Shown one piece after another: positions 8,458-16,550 of a DNA stretch of 64,000 bases. Source of the DNA: JAIYCX01 sp964353175 (GTDB lineage: Bacteria > Bdellovibrionota_C > UBA2361 > SZUA-149 > DAOLCO01); the NCBI GenBank assembly GCA_964353175.1, contig CAYGUX010000016.1:1-64000 (forward strand). The letters run 5' to 3'. The notes under the pieces were generated by a model. It was given only the letters and a program-made list of their open reading frames with translations. It was not told the origin of the DNA and did no database searches. A program made the position numbers and the translations under genes. Every line of letters begins with the position of its first letter. Within the stretch, counting starts at the first letter, position 1.

Positions 8458-8477
8458 ATTTCTGAACCTTCAGAAAA
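8458..8477. promoter_or_regulatory. Perfect 9-2-9 palindrome upstream of the 146-aa gene
   Basis: TTTTCTGAA (8458-8466) and TTCAGAAAA (8469-8477) form a perfect inverted repeat with a 2-base centre, 38-57 bases before the ATG at 8420. The spacer is too short for a hairpin loop, so an operator for a dimeric regulator is more likely than a terminator. No regulator is encoded next to it. The rest of the gap (8421-8652) shows no other feature. Confidence 0.4.
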
Positions 8478-8652
8478 AATTGGTGCCGACCTCCCTACTA
8501 ATAAAAACAGCATGTTACATTTCTATTAAAGGAAAATCGAGCAAATACTTCTACTCATATTCAACTATACTGAGTATTATGAGTAATTTCGTGCGCAAGT
8601 TGACTTAAGCTTTACTTAGCTAGGCTGAATTGAAAATAAAAAGGCATAATAT

Positions 8653-9060
8653 CTACTCTTCAATCGCCACAGATGAAACGGCAATACCCATTTTCTCCAT
8701 CATGACATTTTCTAATATTGGAATTAATACTTCTAACCTGATTGGGTAATCCACTTCGCTATAAATAAGTTCACTAGGCAGTGATTTACCTTGAGTTTTA
8801 ACAATGACAGGTGCAACACGAGGATACGCTTTCTTGATAGCGAGTAAAAAGTCTTCAATCTTAGTATCACCAATGTTTATATCTGAGATTAAGATGTCAA
8901 ACTTAGTATCTTTTAGTTTTTGAAGGACTAATGGAACATTTTCTGCAATTTGAACATTCTTATATTTATTGTTTTCTAGAACTTCCTTAATTTCTATATT
9001 TAAAGAAGAACTCACCGAAAAAACTAATATTTTTGAACTTCTAAGATTAACCAACCCCAT
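8653..9060 (-). CDS. Stand-alone receiver-like domain protein
   Basis: The protein is about 135 residues and has the alternating strand-helix pattern of a CheY-type receiver. The likely phosphoacceptor is the Asp in FDILISDINIG, and the conserved Lys could be that in VIVKTQG. The acidic pair normally found after the first strand is missing (VFSVSSSLNI), and the Ser/Thr position is unclear. It may therefore not be phosphorylated in the ordinary way and could act as a binding domain. I start at ATG 9060, which has AGAAGG eight bases upstream. A GTG at 9069 is too close to that site. No kinase or output gene is adjacent. Confidence 0.6.
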   Translation of the reverse strand: MGLVNLRSSKILVFSVSSSLNIEIKEVLENNKYKNVQIAENVPLVLQKLKDTKFDILISDINIGDTKIEDFLLAIKKAYPRVAPVIVKTQGKSLPSELIYSEVDYPIRLEVLIPILENVMMEKMGIAVSSVAIEE

Positions 9061-9163
9061 TAAATACACCTTCTATTTTTTATTTTTTGATGCGTCATGC
9101 CGAAATTGAGCTAACAGTTAGACTTGTAGTCATACGGTGATCATAAAAGCATATTAATATTAA

Positions 9164-10966
9164 TTATGCCATAATTTTTTCCAATTCTTCCCAACGAACA
9201 TACAATTTCGTGATCTCTTCCTGAACCTTACCAAGATCATCGCATAATCCAGTTAACAAATCAGCTTCAGTGCATACTGCGATTTTTGATTGCAACTGTG
9301 TAGCGTGATCCTCTGCCTTTTTAATATTTGCCTCCATCAAGTCATATTCTCTTTTAATTTTATAACTTGGCTTAGGCTTATTGCTAATGGAAGTCGGTTC
9401 TATAATCTCCTTCTCCGCTGCATTGGTAGTGGAATTTCTATTCTTATCAACCTTCCCCTGCTCCTTTATGTACTGTTCGTAAGAAGCAAATAACCTAATC
9501 TGTCCACTACCATCTAAACCTATAAAGTTATCACAAACACTACTCATCATGAATCTGTCATGAGTAACAAGTACTAAGGCACCACCGAATTCTAACAAAC
9601 TCTCTTCCAATATCTCTAAAGTTTGAATATCCAAATCATTCGTGGGCTCATCTAACAACAAAACATCCGGAGACTCTAACATTAACTTAGAAATCCTTAA
9701 CTTAGCCTTTTCACCACCAGAGAGACTACCATAAGGTTGCTTTAAATTACGGCTATCAAAGCCGAATCGGCTTGCCCAGGAAGCAACATGAATAGAACGA
9801 CCTTGATAAACAACTGAATCACCATCCTCTGAAAGAACGCGCTCTAAAGGAATATCAGCATCTATATGAGAAGAAAACTGACTAAAGTAACTCGTTTGTA
9901 AATTATAAGCCCGCTTTATCTCGCCTTCAGTTGGAGCAAATTCATCTAATATCAATTTAAGAATCGTACTCTTGCCTGAACCATTAGGGCCAAGAATTCC
10001 CGTCTTAGACCCAGCCAGTAGTACGTGATTAAATGAACTAAATAGTTTTTCATCTTTAAATGAATGGCCAATATTTTCAAATTCGACCAATCGCTTTGTA
10101 CGTCTATCTGAAGCTTTAAATTCAATCTGTGCAGTTTTTACTACCCTTCTCGCCATATTCTGTTTAGCAGATTTGATTAAATCATGAGCGGAACTGGATC
10201 TATGTTTAGATTTAGTAGTTCTAGCTTTCGCTCCCTGCCTCAACCAGGCCTGTTCAGATCTTGCTTTATTACCTAGACTCTCAATTGCTTTTCTATCAGC
10301 CTCCAAAAATTCGTCTCGTCTTCGAATATAATCAAAGTAAGCCCCATCTGTAATAAAGTACCCATCGGGATATAAAGGGTTAATTTCTAAAACCTGCTCA
10401 GAAAAAGCCTCCAATAACCACCTATCATGTGAGATCATTAATATTGAGCCGGAAATACCCTCTAATATTGATTCTAGTTGAATAATAGAATCAAGATCTA
10501 AATGATTGCTTGGCTCATCAAGCAATATCAATTCAGAATCCTCCGCTAATACCATAGACAAGTGAATTTTCTTTTTCTGTCCCCCTGATAAACTGGATAC
10601 CAAAGCATTCATATCCTGAATCCCAAATCGATCCAAATAAGACAAAGCTGTATATAAATTATAATCCAAACCTTTTTTAGAATATTTAGATAATTCGGCA
10701 TCTAGTAAATTCTGAATAGTGCCTTCATCAGTAAATGGAACTAACTGAGTAGCATAAGAGATTGATAGGGTTTTAGATTTCATAACAGACCCAGAATCAA
10801 GGTCCTCCAAACCGGCTAATATCCTCAAAAATGTTGACTTACCTCTACCATTTGGCCCGATAATGCCTATCCTATCTTGCTCGAGAATATTGAAACTTAA
10901 GTCCTCAAACAATCGGTTAGCTCCAAATTGTTTTTTTAAATTATTTGCTGAAAGTAAATTTGCCAA
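9164..10966 (-). CDS. uup: ABC-F family ATPase, Uup type
   Basis: ABC-F proteins lack membrane domains and act on the ribosome or nucleic acids. Uup is linked to DNA-structure tolerance and translation. Two complete ABC domains are visible: Walker A GPNGRGKST with signature LSGGQKKK, and GPNGSGKST with LSGGEKAK, each followed by LLLDEPxxxLD and a switch His. The linker is rich in Lys/Arg/Ser (RTTKSKHRSSS). A C-terminal coiled coil from about residue 530 (KIKREYDLMEANI) is the extension typical of Uup rather than EttA or YbiT. The length of 600 residues fits. It is single, on the minus strand. Confidence 0.88.
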   Translation of the reverse strand: MANLLSANNLKKQFGANRLFEDLSFNILEQDRIGIIGPNGRGKSTFLRILAGLEDLDSGSVMKSKTLSISYATQLVPFTDEGTIQNLLDAELSKYSKKGLDYNLYTALSYLDRFGIQDMNALVSSLSGGQKKKIHLSMVLAEDSELILLDEPSNHLDLDSIIQLESILEGISGSILMISHDRWLLEAFSEQVLEINPLYPDGYFITDGAYFDYIRRRDEFLEADRKAIESLGNKARSEQAWLRQGAKARTTKSKHRSSSAHDLIKSAKQNMARRVVKTAQIEFKASDRRTKRLVEFENIGHSFKDEKLFSSFNHVLLAGSKTGILGPNGSGKSTILKLILDEFAPTEGEIKRAYNLQTSYFSQFSSHIDADIPLERVLSEDGDSVVYQGRSIHVASWASRFGFDSRNLKQPYGSLSGGEKAKLRISKLMLESPDVLLLDEPTNDLDIQTLEILEESLLEFGGALVLVTHDRFMMSSVCDNFIGLDGSGQIRLFASYEQYIKEQGKVDKNRNSTTNAAEKEIIEPTSISNKPKPSYKIKREYDLMEANIKKAEDHATQLQSKIAVCTEADLLTGLCDDLGKVQEEITKLYVRWEELEKIMA

Positions 10967-11010
10967 AATCGTAGTTAGTTTTAATTATTCTTTATTAATA
11001 TTATTTTTTA

Positions 11011-12231
11011 CTAGATGTTTTGACTAGCAATCCATCCAGTCGTCCAAGCTGACTGAAAATTATATCCCCCAGTAACTCCATCCACATCAAGAACTTCTCC
11101 GGCAAAAAATAGGCCTTTGCATTTTTTACTTTCCATTGTCCTGAAATCAACTTCCTTCAAGGAAACTCCGCCTGCAGTAACAAACTCCTCCTTAAACTTC
11201 CCTTTGCCTGAGATCTGAAAAGAAGAATTTAACAAAAAATTTAATACTTCTTGAATTTTCTTTGAGGACATATCCTGCCAAACACTTAGAAAGTCCCCTC
11301 CACTTAAATTAAGAATCCGCTCCCAAAATGAATTTGGAATATCAAAGGGTTTAGCATTTGTTACTTTCTTTTTTAAATTGGCACTTCGAAACTCTTTAAT
11401 CTCATGCAATGCTTGGTCACAGCTTTTCTCACCCAAAAAATTAACCTTCAAGAGAGTTTTATAGTTGCAATTATGAAGCTCTCTAGCACAAATCGAAGAT
11501 AAAACGATAACAGAAGGCCCACTTAGCCCCCAATGGGTAATCAATAATGGGCCAATGTTCTTAAAATTCTTCTTCCCAAACTTTAAACTAGCCTCTGCAC
11601 TTTGAAAACTCACACCTTGGAGTCCTTCTAGAAGTGGGTTTACAATTTCGAACGTAAACAAAGATGGAACAGCTGGTATAATTTTATGGCCTAACTGTGA
11701 CGCTAACGAGAAACTCCCATCACTTCCACCTGACGCTAAGACTACTGCATCATACTTTTCACTCGCTTTAATAGTATGTAAGTTAAATTTGCCCAAAGAT
11801 TCATCGTAATCAATCTTCCTTACTCTTTCATTTAATCTAATTTTCACACCAGAGTTTTTAGATGCATGAATAAGACAGTCCGCTATTGTCTTTGAACTAT
11901 CCGTTATAGGGAACACTCGATTATCCGCCTCAACCTTTAATTTCACACCCCGACTTTCAAACCAAGCCATCGTTTCCTTAACAGCATATCTACTGTAAGG
12001 ACCCAATAACTCCTTACCTCCTCTAGGGTATTTAGCCTGTAAATCATTTGTACTTAAAGCAAAGTTAGTTAAATTACATCTACCACCGCCTGAAATTAAA
12101 ACTTTCGATAGCACCTTAGAAGTACCTTCAAGAATCTCAATCTCATAATCAGGATGTAATTCTGCACAATTTATCGCGCTAAAGAAGCCACCTGCCCCAC
12201 CACCAACAACTGCAATTCTCTTCATCATCAT
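11011..12231 (-). CDS. HI0933/YhiN-family FAD-dependent oxidoreductase
   Basis: This is a flavoprotein of the HI0933 (YhiN, BaiN-like) family, whose physiological reaction is poorly defined. The N-terminus has the dinucleotide-binding GGGAGGFF, followed by a GGGRCNLTN block, FPITDSSKTI, VLASGG and a C-terminal GLFFAGEVLDVDGVTGGYNFQSAWTTG flavin-binding stretch, all characteristic of the family. Length (406) is normal. Three ATG codons in a row allow small start variation. The flanking uup gene is only 44 bases away on the same strand, so weak co-transcription is possible. It should not be named more precisely from sequence alone. Confidence 0.85.
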   Translation of the reverse strand: MMMKRIAVVGGGAGGFFSAINCAELHPDYEIEILEGTSKVLSKVLISGGGRCNLTNFALSTNDLQAKYPRGGKELLGPYSRYAVKETMAWFESRGVKLKVEADNRVFPITDSSKTIADCLIHASKNSGVKIRLNERVRKIDYDESLGKFNLHTIKASEKYDAVVLASGGSDGSFSLASQLGHKIIPAVPSLFTFEIVNPLLEGLQGVSFQSAEASLKFGKKNFKNIGPLLITHWGLSGPSVIVLSSICARELHNCNYKTLLKVNFLGEKSCDQALHEIKEFRSANLKKKVTNAKPFDIPNSFWERILNLSGGDFLSVWQDMSSKKIQEVLNFLLNSSFQISGKGKFKEEFVTAGGVSLKEVDFRTMESKKCKGLFFAGEVLDVDGVTGGYNFQSAWTTGWIASQNI

Positions 12232-12299
12232 ATATTTAATAAGATTAACAAAATGACTTTAGCACCGACTGCAAAAAGCTTGTAAGCGTGGTAGATGCG

Positions 12300-13637
12300 T
12301 TAACCTATTCGCGCAAGAATGGTTTGCCTAGTCACAAAAGGCAGAAACATGTCGAGTTCAGCACCTCTTAATGCACCAGTAAATATAATCCTGGCACTTT
12401 GAAATACTAATTTAGGTGGTGCATCTACATTTTTACGAAGCACTTTCAAAATATGTTTAATTTCTTCTCGTGAATAAGAGTCCTGACCTTCACTTGGATT
12501 TAGCTCTAAAACGATCTCCCTTAACCCGTATTTCACAGCGGTAAACACAGCAGAAGTTTCTTCTGCTTGTATAAACTCTTCAGACTCTTCATTAGGCGCA
12601 ATGTACTCAGAACAAAGCAACTCACCTAGGCGCTCTACATCGGTAAGTCTTAATAAATCGGTTTTCAAATGGCTGATTGCACTTTCCCAAAAGGCTTCCC
12701 CTCTATTCAATACAGATTCCTGCCATCCACCAAGCCAAGGCTTAGTATCTTCAGCTAACTGCCTAGAGCTCAGAGATCTGATATACTGTCCATTAAACCA
12801 ATCCAACTTGGACAGCTCAAACTTTGCCCCAGTAGTGTTAACTCTTTCCAAAGTAAACAAGTCAATTGCATCCTTTAGATCGAATATATCCTGCCCCTCT
12901 GGATGAGACCAACCTAGAAGATTAATGAAATTAATGAGAGCCTGAGGCAAAAACCCTTTTTCTCTAAAATCATTTACTGTTGTAAATCCAGTTAGATTCC
13001 GCTTCGATAACTTAGAACCATCCTCCCCCAATAGTAATGGAAGATGAGCGAAATGGGGTATTTCTGCACCGGCGGCACGAAACAAAACAATATGTTTTGC
13101 AGAGTTAGTTAAATGATCCTGTCCTCTAATAACGTGGGTAATTTTCATGTCTATATCATCAGACACGTTAGCAAGATGAAATGTTGGAGTTCCATCTGAA
13201 CGAATAATTACGGGATCTGGCCCCAATGAATCTGGAGCAAATCGACATTCTCCGCAAACAAGATCTGGGACAATTATATCTTCAGTTGGATATTTTAATC
13301 TTACGCAGTTTTCATCATCTAGATATGCAGCACCTGAACTCTGTAGTTTTTCACCAAGTGCTAAATGCCTATCTAAAAGATGACTTTGACGATAGGGGCC
13401 ATGAGATGTTTCATCCTTTGAACCGATGCCTTCATCCCATTCAAGTCCCAACCATTTCAAAGAAAATAAAATTTCATCTTCATTTTCCTTAGTTGATCTC
13501 TCCTTATCGGTATCCTCAATTCTAAGAATAAATTTACCTTTATGCTTTTTAGCAAAAAGATAATTAAAAAGTGCTGTTCTAGCACCACCGATGTGTAATA
13601 GTCCTGTAGGACTGGGAGCAAATCTAACTCTTACCAC
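12300..13637 (-). CDS. gltX: Glutamyl-tRNA synthetase
   Basis: GltX charges tRNA-Glu, used both for translation and as the substrate of HemA (encoded 0.8 kb upstream) for tetrapyrrole synthesis. The class I motifs are clear: RFAPSPTGLLHIGGARTALFN (HIGH motif at residues 15-18) and SKLSKRN (the KMSKS equivalent). The HLxxVxDDxDMKITHVIRGQDHL region is also present. A CGEC pair near residue 125 recalls the partial zinc site of some bacterial GluRS. At 445 residues it is a little shorter than the common 465-490, mainly in the C-terminal anticodon domain. It starts with GTG, nine bases after the cytochrome c stop. The full length and anticodon domain exclude GluQ. Confidence 0.94.
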   Translation of the reverse strand: MVRVRFAPSPTGLLHIGGARTALFNYLFAKKHKGKFILRIEDTDKERSTKENEDEILFSLKWLGLEWDEGIGSKDETSHGPYRQSHLLDRHLALGEKLQSSGAAYLDDENCVRLKYPTEDIIVPDLVCGECRFAPDSLGPDPVIIRSDGTPTFHLANVSDDIDMKITHVIRGQDHLTNSAKHIVLFRAAGAEIPHFAHLPLLLGEDGSKLSKRNLTGFTTVNDFREKGFLPQALINFINLLGWSHPEGQDIFDLKDAIDLFTLERVNTTGAKFELSKLDWFNGQYIRSLSSRQLAEDTKPWLGGWQESVLNRGEAFWESAISHLKTDLLRLTDVERLGELLCSEYIAPNEESEEFIQAEETSAVFTAVKYGLREIVLELNPSEGQDSYSREEIKHILKVLRKNVDAPPKLVFQSARIIFTGALRGAELDMFLPFVTRQTILARIG

Positions 13638-13646
13638 TATTAATTC

Positions 13647-14240
13647 CTATTTTTCCTCGCCTAATTCACTAATATTAAAAAATGATCTTGATCCATACTT
13701 ATCTCTACTTGCTTGAAAAACACTAGCGTCAACAGGTCCAGCGCTATTACCGAAAGAAGCTCTGGCATAAGTAGCAATCGCCGCTAATTCTTCATTACTT
13801 AAATTTCCAAGAGGTGCCATGACACTGGAATACGTTGTTCCTAAAACATTTACAGGACCTGCAAGTCCATAAATCATTATACTAGCCAATCTATCAACAT
13901 TATCAGAGGTTACGTAAGGGCTCTTCGCAAGAGGAGGAAAAACTCCCGGTAAGCCAAGGCCCGTTGCTTGGTGACACGCAGAACAATTCTTAATAAACAA
14001 CTCTTGACCATCGAGAGCTCCGCCTCCTGGCCCTTTCGGCAATACAGATAAAATTCCAGCGCTATGTGGTATCGTAGAGATTGAAGATGTCTGAGTATAA
14101 GCCACTTCAGAGCCAGCTGCAGGAGTTCTCTCTGCATACATTCTATTTTCTCGCTCACAAGATGCCATAACAACAAGCGACAACAGGATAAAAGAAAGAC
14201 TCAATTTTTTAATAAGGGCAATTGACTTAATTTTTGACAT
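13647..14240 (-). CDS. Mono-haem class I cytochrome c lipoprotein
   Basis: This is an exported electron carrier. The first 28 residues form a lipoprotein signal (SLVVMAS then Cys28), so it is probably membrane-anchored. The single haem site is CSACH at residues 86-90, with FPPLAKSPYV downstream and Met141 (SSVMAPLG) as the likely sixth ligand. This is the pattern of cytochromes of the cbb3-subunit/thiosulfate-oxidation type. After the cytochrome domain a 30-residue tail (QASRDKYGSRSFF) extends beyond the usual fold. It lies nine bases before gltX and downstream of hemA. No oxidase or dehydrogenase partner is adjacent, so its redox partner is unknown. Confidence 0.85.
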   Translation of the reverse strand: MSKIKSIALIKKLSLSFILLSLVVMASCERENRMYAERTPAAGSEVAYTQTSSISTIPHSAGILSVLPKGPGGGALDGQELFIKNCSACHQATGLGLPGVFPPLAKSPYVTSDNVDRLASIMIYGLAGPVNVLGTTYSSVMAPLGNLSNEELAAIATYARASFGNSAGPVDASVFQASRDKYGSRSFFNISELGEEK

Positions 14241-14437
14241 TTTAGGTACTCAATTTTTATTTTACGCTATGCTAAGGGGGGAAACCATAAATTAGTTTTC
14301 TTTATATAGGAATTTTCCTAATATTTACAATATGTTTTCTGTTTTTATCTTAATTTATTGTTCCCTCACTTAAAGACACATAAACTCCTGTAAATACAGA
14401 GTTAAATAAAGGGACGATTCAACCTTAGTATGGCTAA

Positions 14438-15670
14438 TTATTTAGAATTTACTCTCAAAAATTCCAATATCTCTTCCTGCACTATAATTTCCCTATTAGT
14501 TTCAGGAGTAGTCCCACTACGACCTCCAATTCTAAGACTCTGATAGAGAAAATGTAGTGCTCTCTTCACTAGAATACGAAATTCAGCCTCTGAGAGTTTC
14601 ATTCTTTCAAATAGGTCCCTATCTCCCAACAAACCATCACCTACTCTGGAGATAAGGCTTGCTTCATGCCTTAGGCCATGCCAATTAGCAAAATCTGAGA
14701 CCTCATTACTAACAATAAAACTAGCTCTTACTGCTTCTTTTTGCCTAAGCAATAAGTTCTCATCAATAAGTGGATTAAAATCATCCATACAAAATGAATA
14801 TATAAATTCAAATGAATCAACTTTGGCATCAACCATTCGAGGTACACTAAGGTCTAAAAAACAGCGAGGTGTAAAATCATTCGTCGAGATTTGTTTTCTT
14901 AATATCTCATTATTTACAATAGGCGTTTGGGATCTTGGATTTATTGCGACAACAACAATATCCACTGCTCCAATTAATTCTTCAGACTTTTCAAGTGGAA
15001 CGGCAATAGCATTCAAATCCTTAGCAACCTCTTGAGCCTTTTCATAGGTTCGATTAGCTATATATAATTCTTTAATGTTTTTTTGGCTTAATATTCGAGA
15101 AACCAACGCTCCTGTACTACCTGCACCGATAATTAAAGCTTTCCTGTCATCTAAAGTACCAAAGATACGCATAGCCTGCATTACGGCTAAACTAGCAACG
15201 GACAAACTTCCTTTACCTAAACCTGTATTAGATCGAATTTTTTTGGCAACTCTAAAAGCTTCCTGAAGCATTTTATGTAGAACAGGACCTAATGAATTAT
15301 TCTGAATACTCTCACGATAGGCATTCTTTACTTGACCAAGAATTTCGGCCTCCCCAAGAACTAATGAATCTACACCCGAACATACTCTGTAAAAATGTTT
15401 TACTGCTTCTAATCCATTTTCAACATAAACTCCTGCCTCTAAGTTAAAAAACTGACTCAAATCAATTTGATTAAAAAGCTCCTCTATCTCTGGAGAAGAA
15501 AAAACAATCTCGGTCCGATTACAAGTTGAAACTGTCAAATGTTCAAGTGGAAAGTTACGGATAGAATTAATAAATTCTAAAAAATCACAAACTCTAGATT
15601 CAAAAGCTACCCTAGTTGAGATATCGGCAGTTCGATGGGAAACACCTATAATTTTAACTGGTACATTCAT
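14438..15670 (-). CDS. hemA: Glutamyl-tRNA reductase
   Basis: HemA reduces Glu-tRNA to glutamate-1-semialdehyde, the committed step of C5 tetrapyrrole synthesis. The N-terminal catalytic domain has the STCNRTE motif. Starting at ATG 15670 puts the nucleophile at Cys50, its position in the family, so I prefer it over the upstream ATG at 15694. The NADPH-binding domain follows (ALIIGAGSTGALVS near residue 180, then YIANRTYEKA), with a C-terminal dimerisation helix region. Length and motifs are complete. It is the last gene of a probable run dacB-mltD-ccsA/hemX-like-hemA. The hemB-hemD genes are not in the window. Confidence 0.95.
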   Translation of the reverse strand: MNVPVKIIGVSHRTADISTRVAFESRVCDFLEFINSIRNFPLEHLTVSTCNRTEIVFSSPEIEELFNQIDLSQFFNLEAGVYVENGLEAVKHFYRVCSGVDSLVLGEAEILGQVKNAYRESIQNNSLGPVLHKMLQEAFRVAKKIRSNTGLGKGSLSVASLAVMQAMRIFGTLDDRKALIIGAGSTGALVSRILSQKNIKELYIANRTYEKAQEVAKDLNAIAVPLEKSEELIGAVDIVVVAINPRSQTPIVNNEILRKQISTNDFTPRCFLDLSVPRMVDAKVDSFEFIYSFCMDDFNPLIDENLLLRQKEAVRASFIVSNEVSDFANWHGLRHEASLISRVGDGLLGDRDLFERMKLSEAEFRILVKRALHFLYQSLRIGGRSGTTPETNREIIVQEEILEFLRVNSK

Positions 15671-15758
15671 CTGATAACAATCTCTAGCACTCATTTATGG
15701 ATTCGATTCTACGATACTAACTTTGTAAAAGAATTATATACTTAAACAAGATTTACTA

Positions 15759-16550
15759 TTAAATTAAATTTAACTTATACAATGTCTGTATAGACAACAA
15801 AACTGACCACAATATCACACTAATAAGGTTGACTTTTGTAAAGGGGAATTTTAGATATTTTCTACATATAATAGAGAGCGCTAATAATAGCAAAAAAAGG
15901 CATGAAAAAACGAATTTCATGAATAAGCCTTTGAATTCTACATGCACTATAAAAAGCCCAGAAATAATAGAAGATAAGAGAAGTAAGAACGCAATATACT
16001 CTCCTGACTGCAATAACTTTTGAGTAGGTAAAAGTGATGGAAGCCTCCCTATCAACTTAGATTTTTTCTTAAGCATTCTGTTGAGTAGCAGAACCAGGAT
16101 ACTCAAACAGAAAACGAAATAAACACTAAATTGAGATAGGATACTTACAACTATATGAAAAAATAAAAGAGGTTGTAGTACATATAGAGAGGGCAAACTG
16201 GATGAATGGAATCCATATATAGAAACTAACAAAAGTAAAACCGAAAACCAATAAAAAACAGGGGCATGATAAGGAGAACCCTCCTCTGTAAATACAAAGG
16301 AGAACATTATAAACATAGAGCTTAACAAAATCACCCATGATGGGCTTAAGGTAAAAAGTATTGATTCATTTGTTAACGCTAAGTTCAAATTGAACACCAA
16401 AATTAGTATTAGGAAATGGCTCAATAAACCTAATACGACAACAGGGTGCAGTAAGGACTTAAACTTGGGTTTAATTAATTGAAATGAGCCTAAAAGATAC
16501 GCGAATAAACTAAGATAGGAAAGATAATGAATTAAAGAGCTTTCCATCAA
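15759..16550 (-). CDS. Polytopic membrane protein of CcsA/HemX type
   Basis: This 263-residue protein is almost entirely hydrophobic with about eight predicted helices. Its size, topology and position directly upstream of hemA match the HemX/CcsA/YpjD group of haem-handling inner-membrane proteins. Membrane histidines (LLHPVVVLGLLSH, LFFHIVV) could be haem ligands. I do not see the tryptophan-rich WWD motif of true cytochrome c assembly proteins, which favours HemX-like over CcsA. Its start overlaps the end of the mltD-like gene by four bases, so the two are translationally coupled. The assignment depends partly on context and would be weak on sequence alone. Confidence 0.6.
   Translation of the reverse strand: MMESSLIHYLSYLSLFAYLLGSFQLIKPKFKSLLHPVVVLGLLSHFLILILVFNLNLALTNESILFTLSPSWVILLSSMFIMFSFVFTEEGSPYHAPVFYWFSVLLLLVSIYGFHSSSLPSLYVLQPLLFFHIVVSILSQFSVYFVFCLSILVLLLNRMLKKKSKLIGRLPSLLPTQKLLQSGEYIAFLLLLSSIISGLFIVHVEFKGLFMKFVFSCLFLLLLALSIICRKYLKFPFTKVNLISVILWSVLLSIQTLYKLNLI

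Noticed and set aside
9148..9169. AT-rich palindrome at the end of uup
   Set aside because: It overlaps the uup stop, is nearly all A/T, and is too weak for a terminator call.
12300..13637. GluQ (glutamyl-Q tRNA-Asp synthetase) as an alternative for gltX
   Set aside because: GluQ lacks the anticodon-binding domain and is about 300 residues; this protein has the full C-terminal domain.
13910..14176. 88-codon ORF in another frame of the cytochrome c gene
   Set aside because: The cytochrome frame has a lipobox and CSACH haem site; the other frame lacks any feature.
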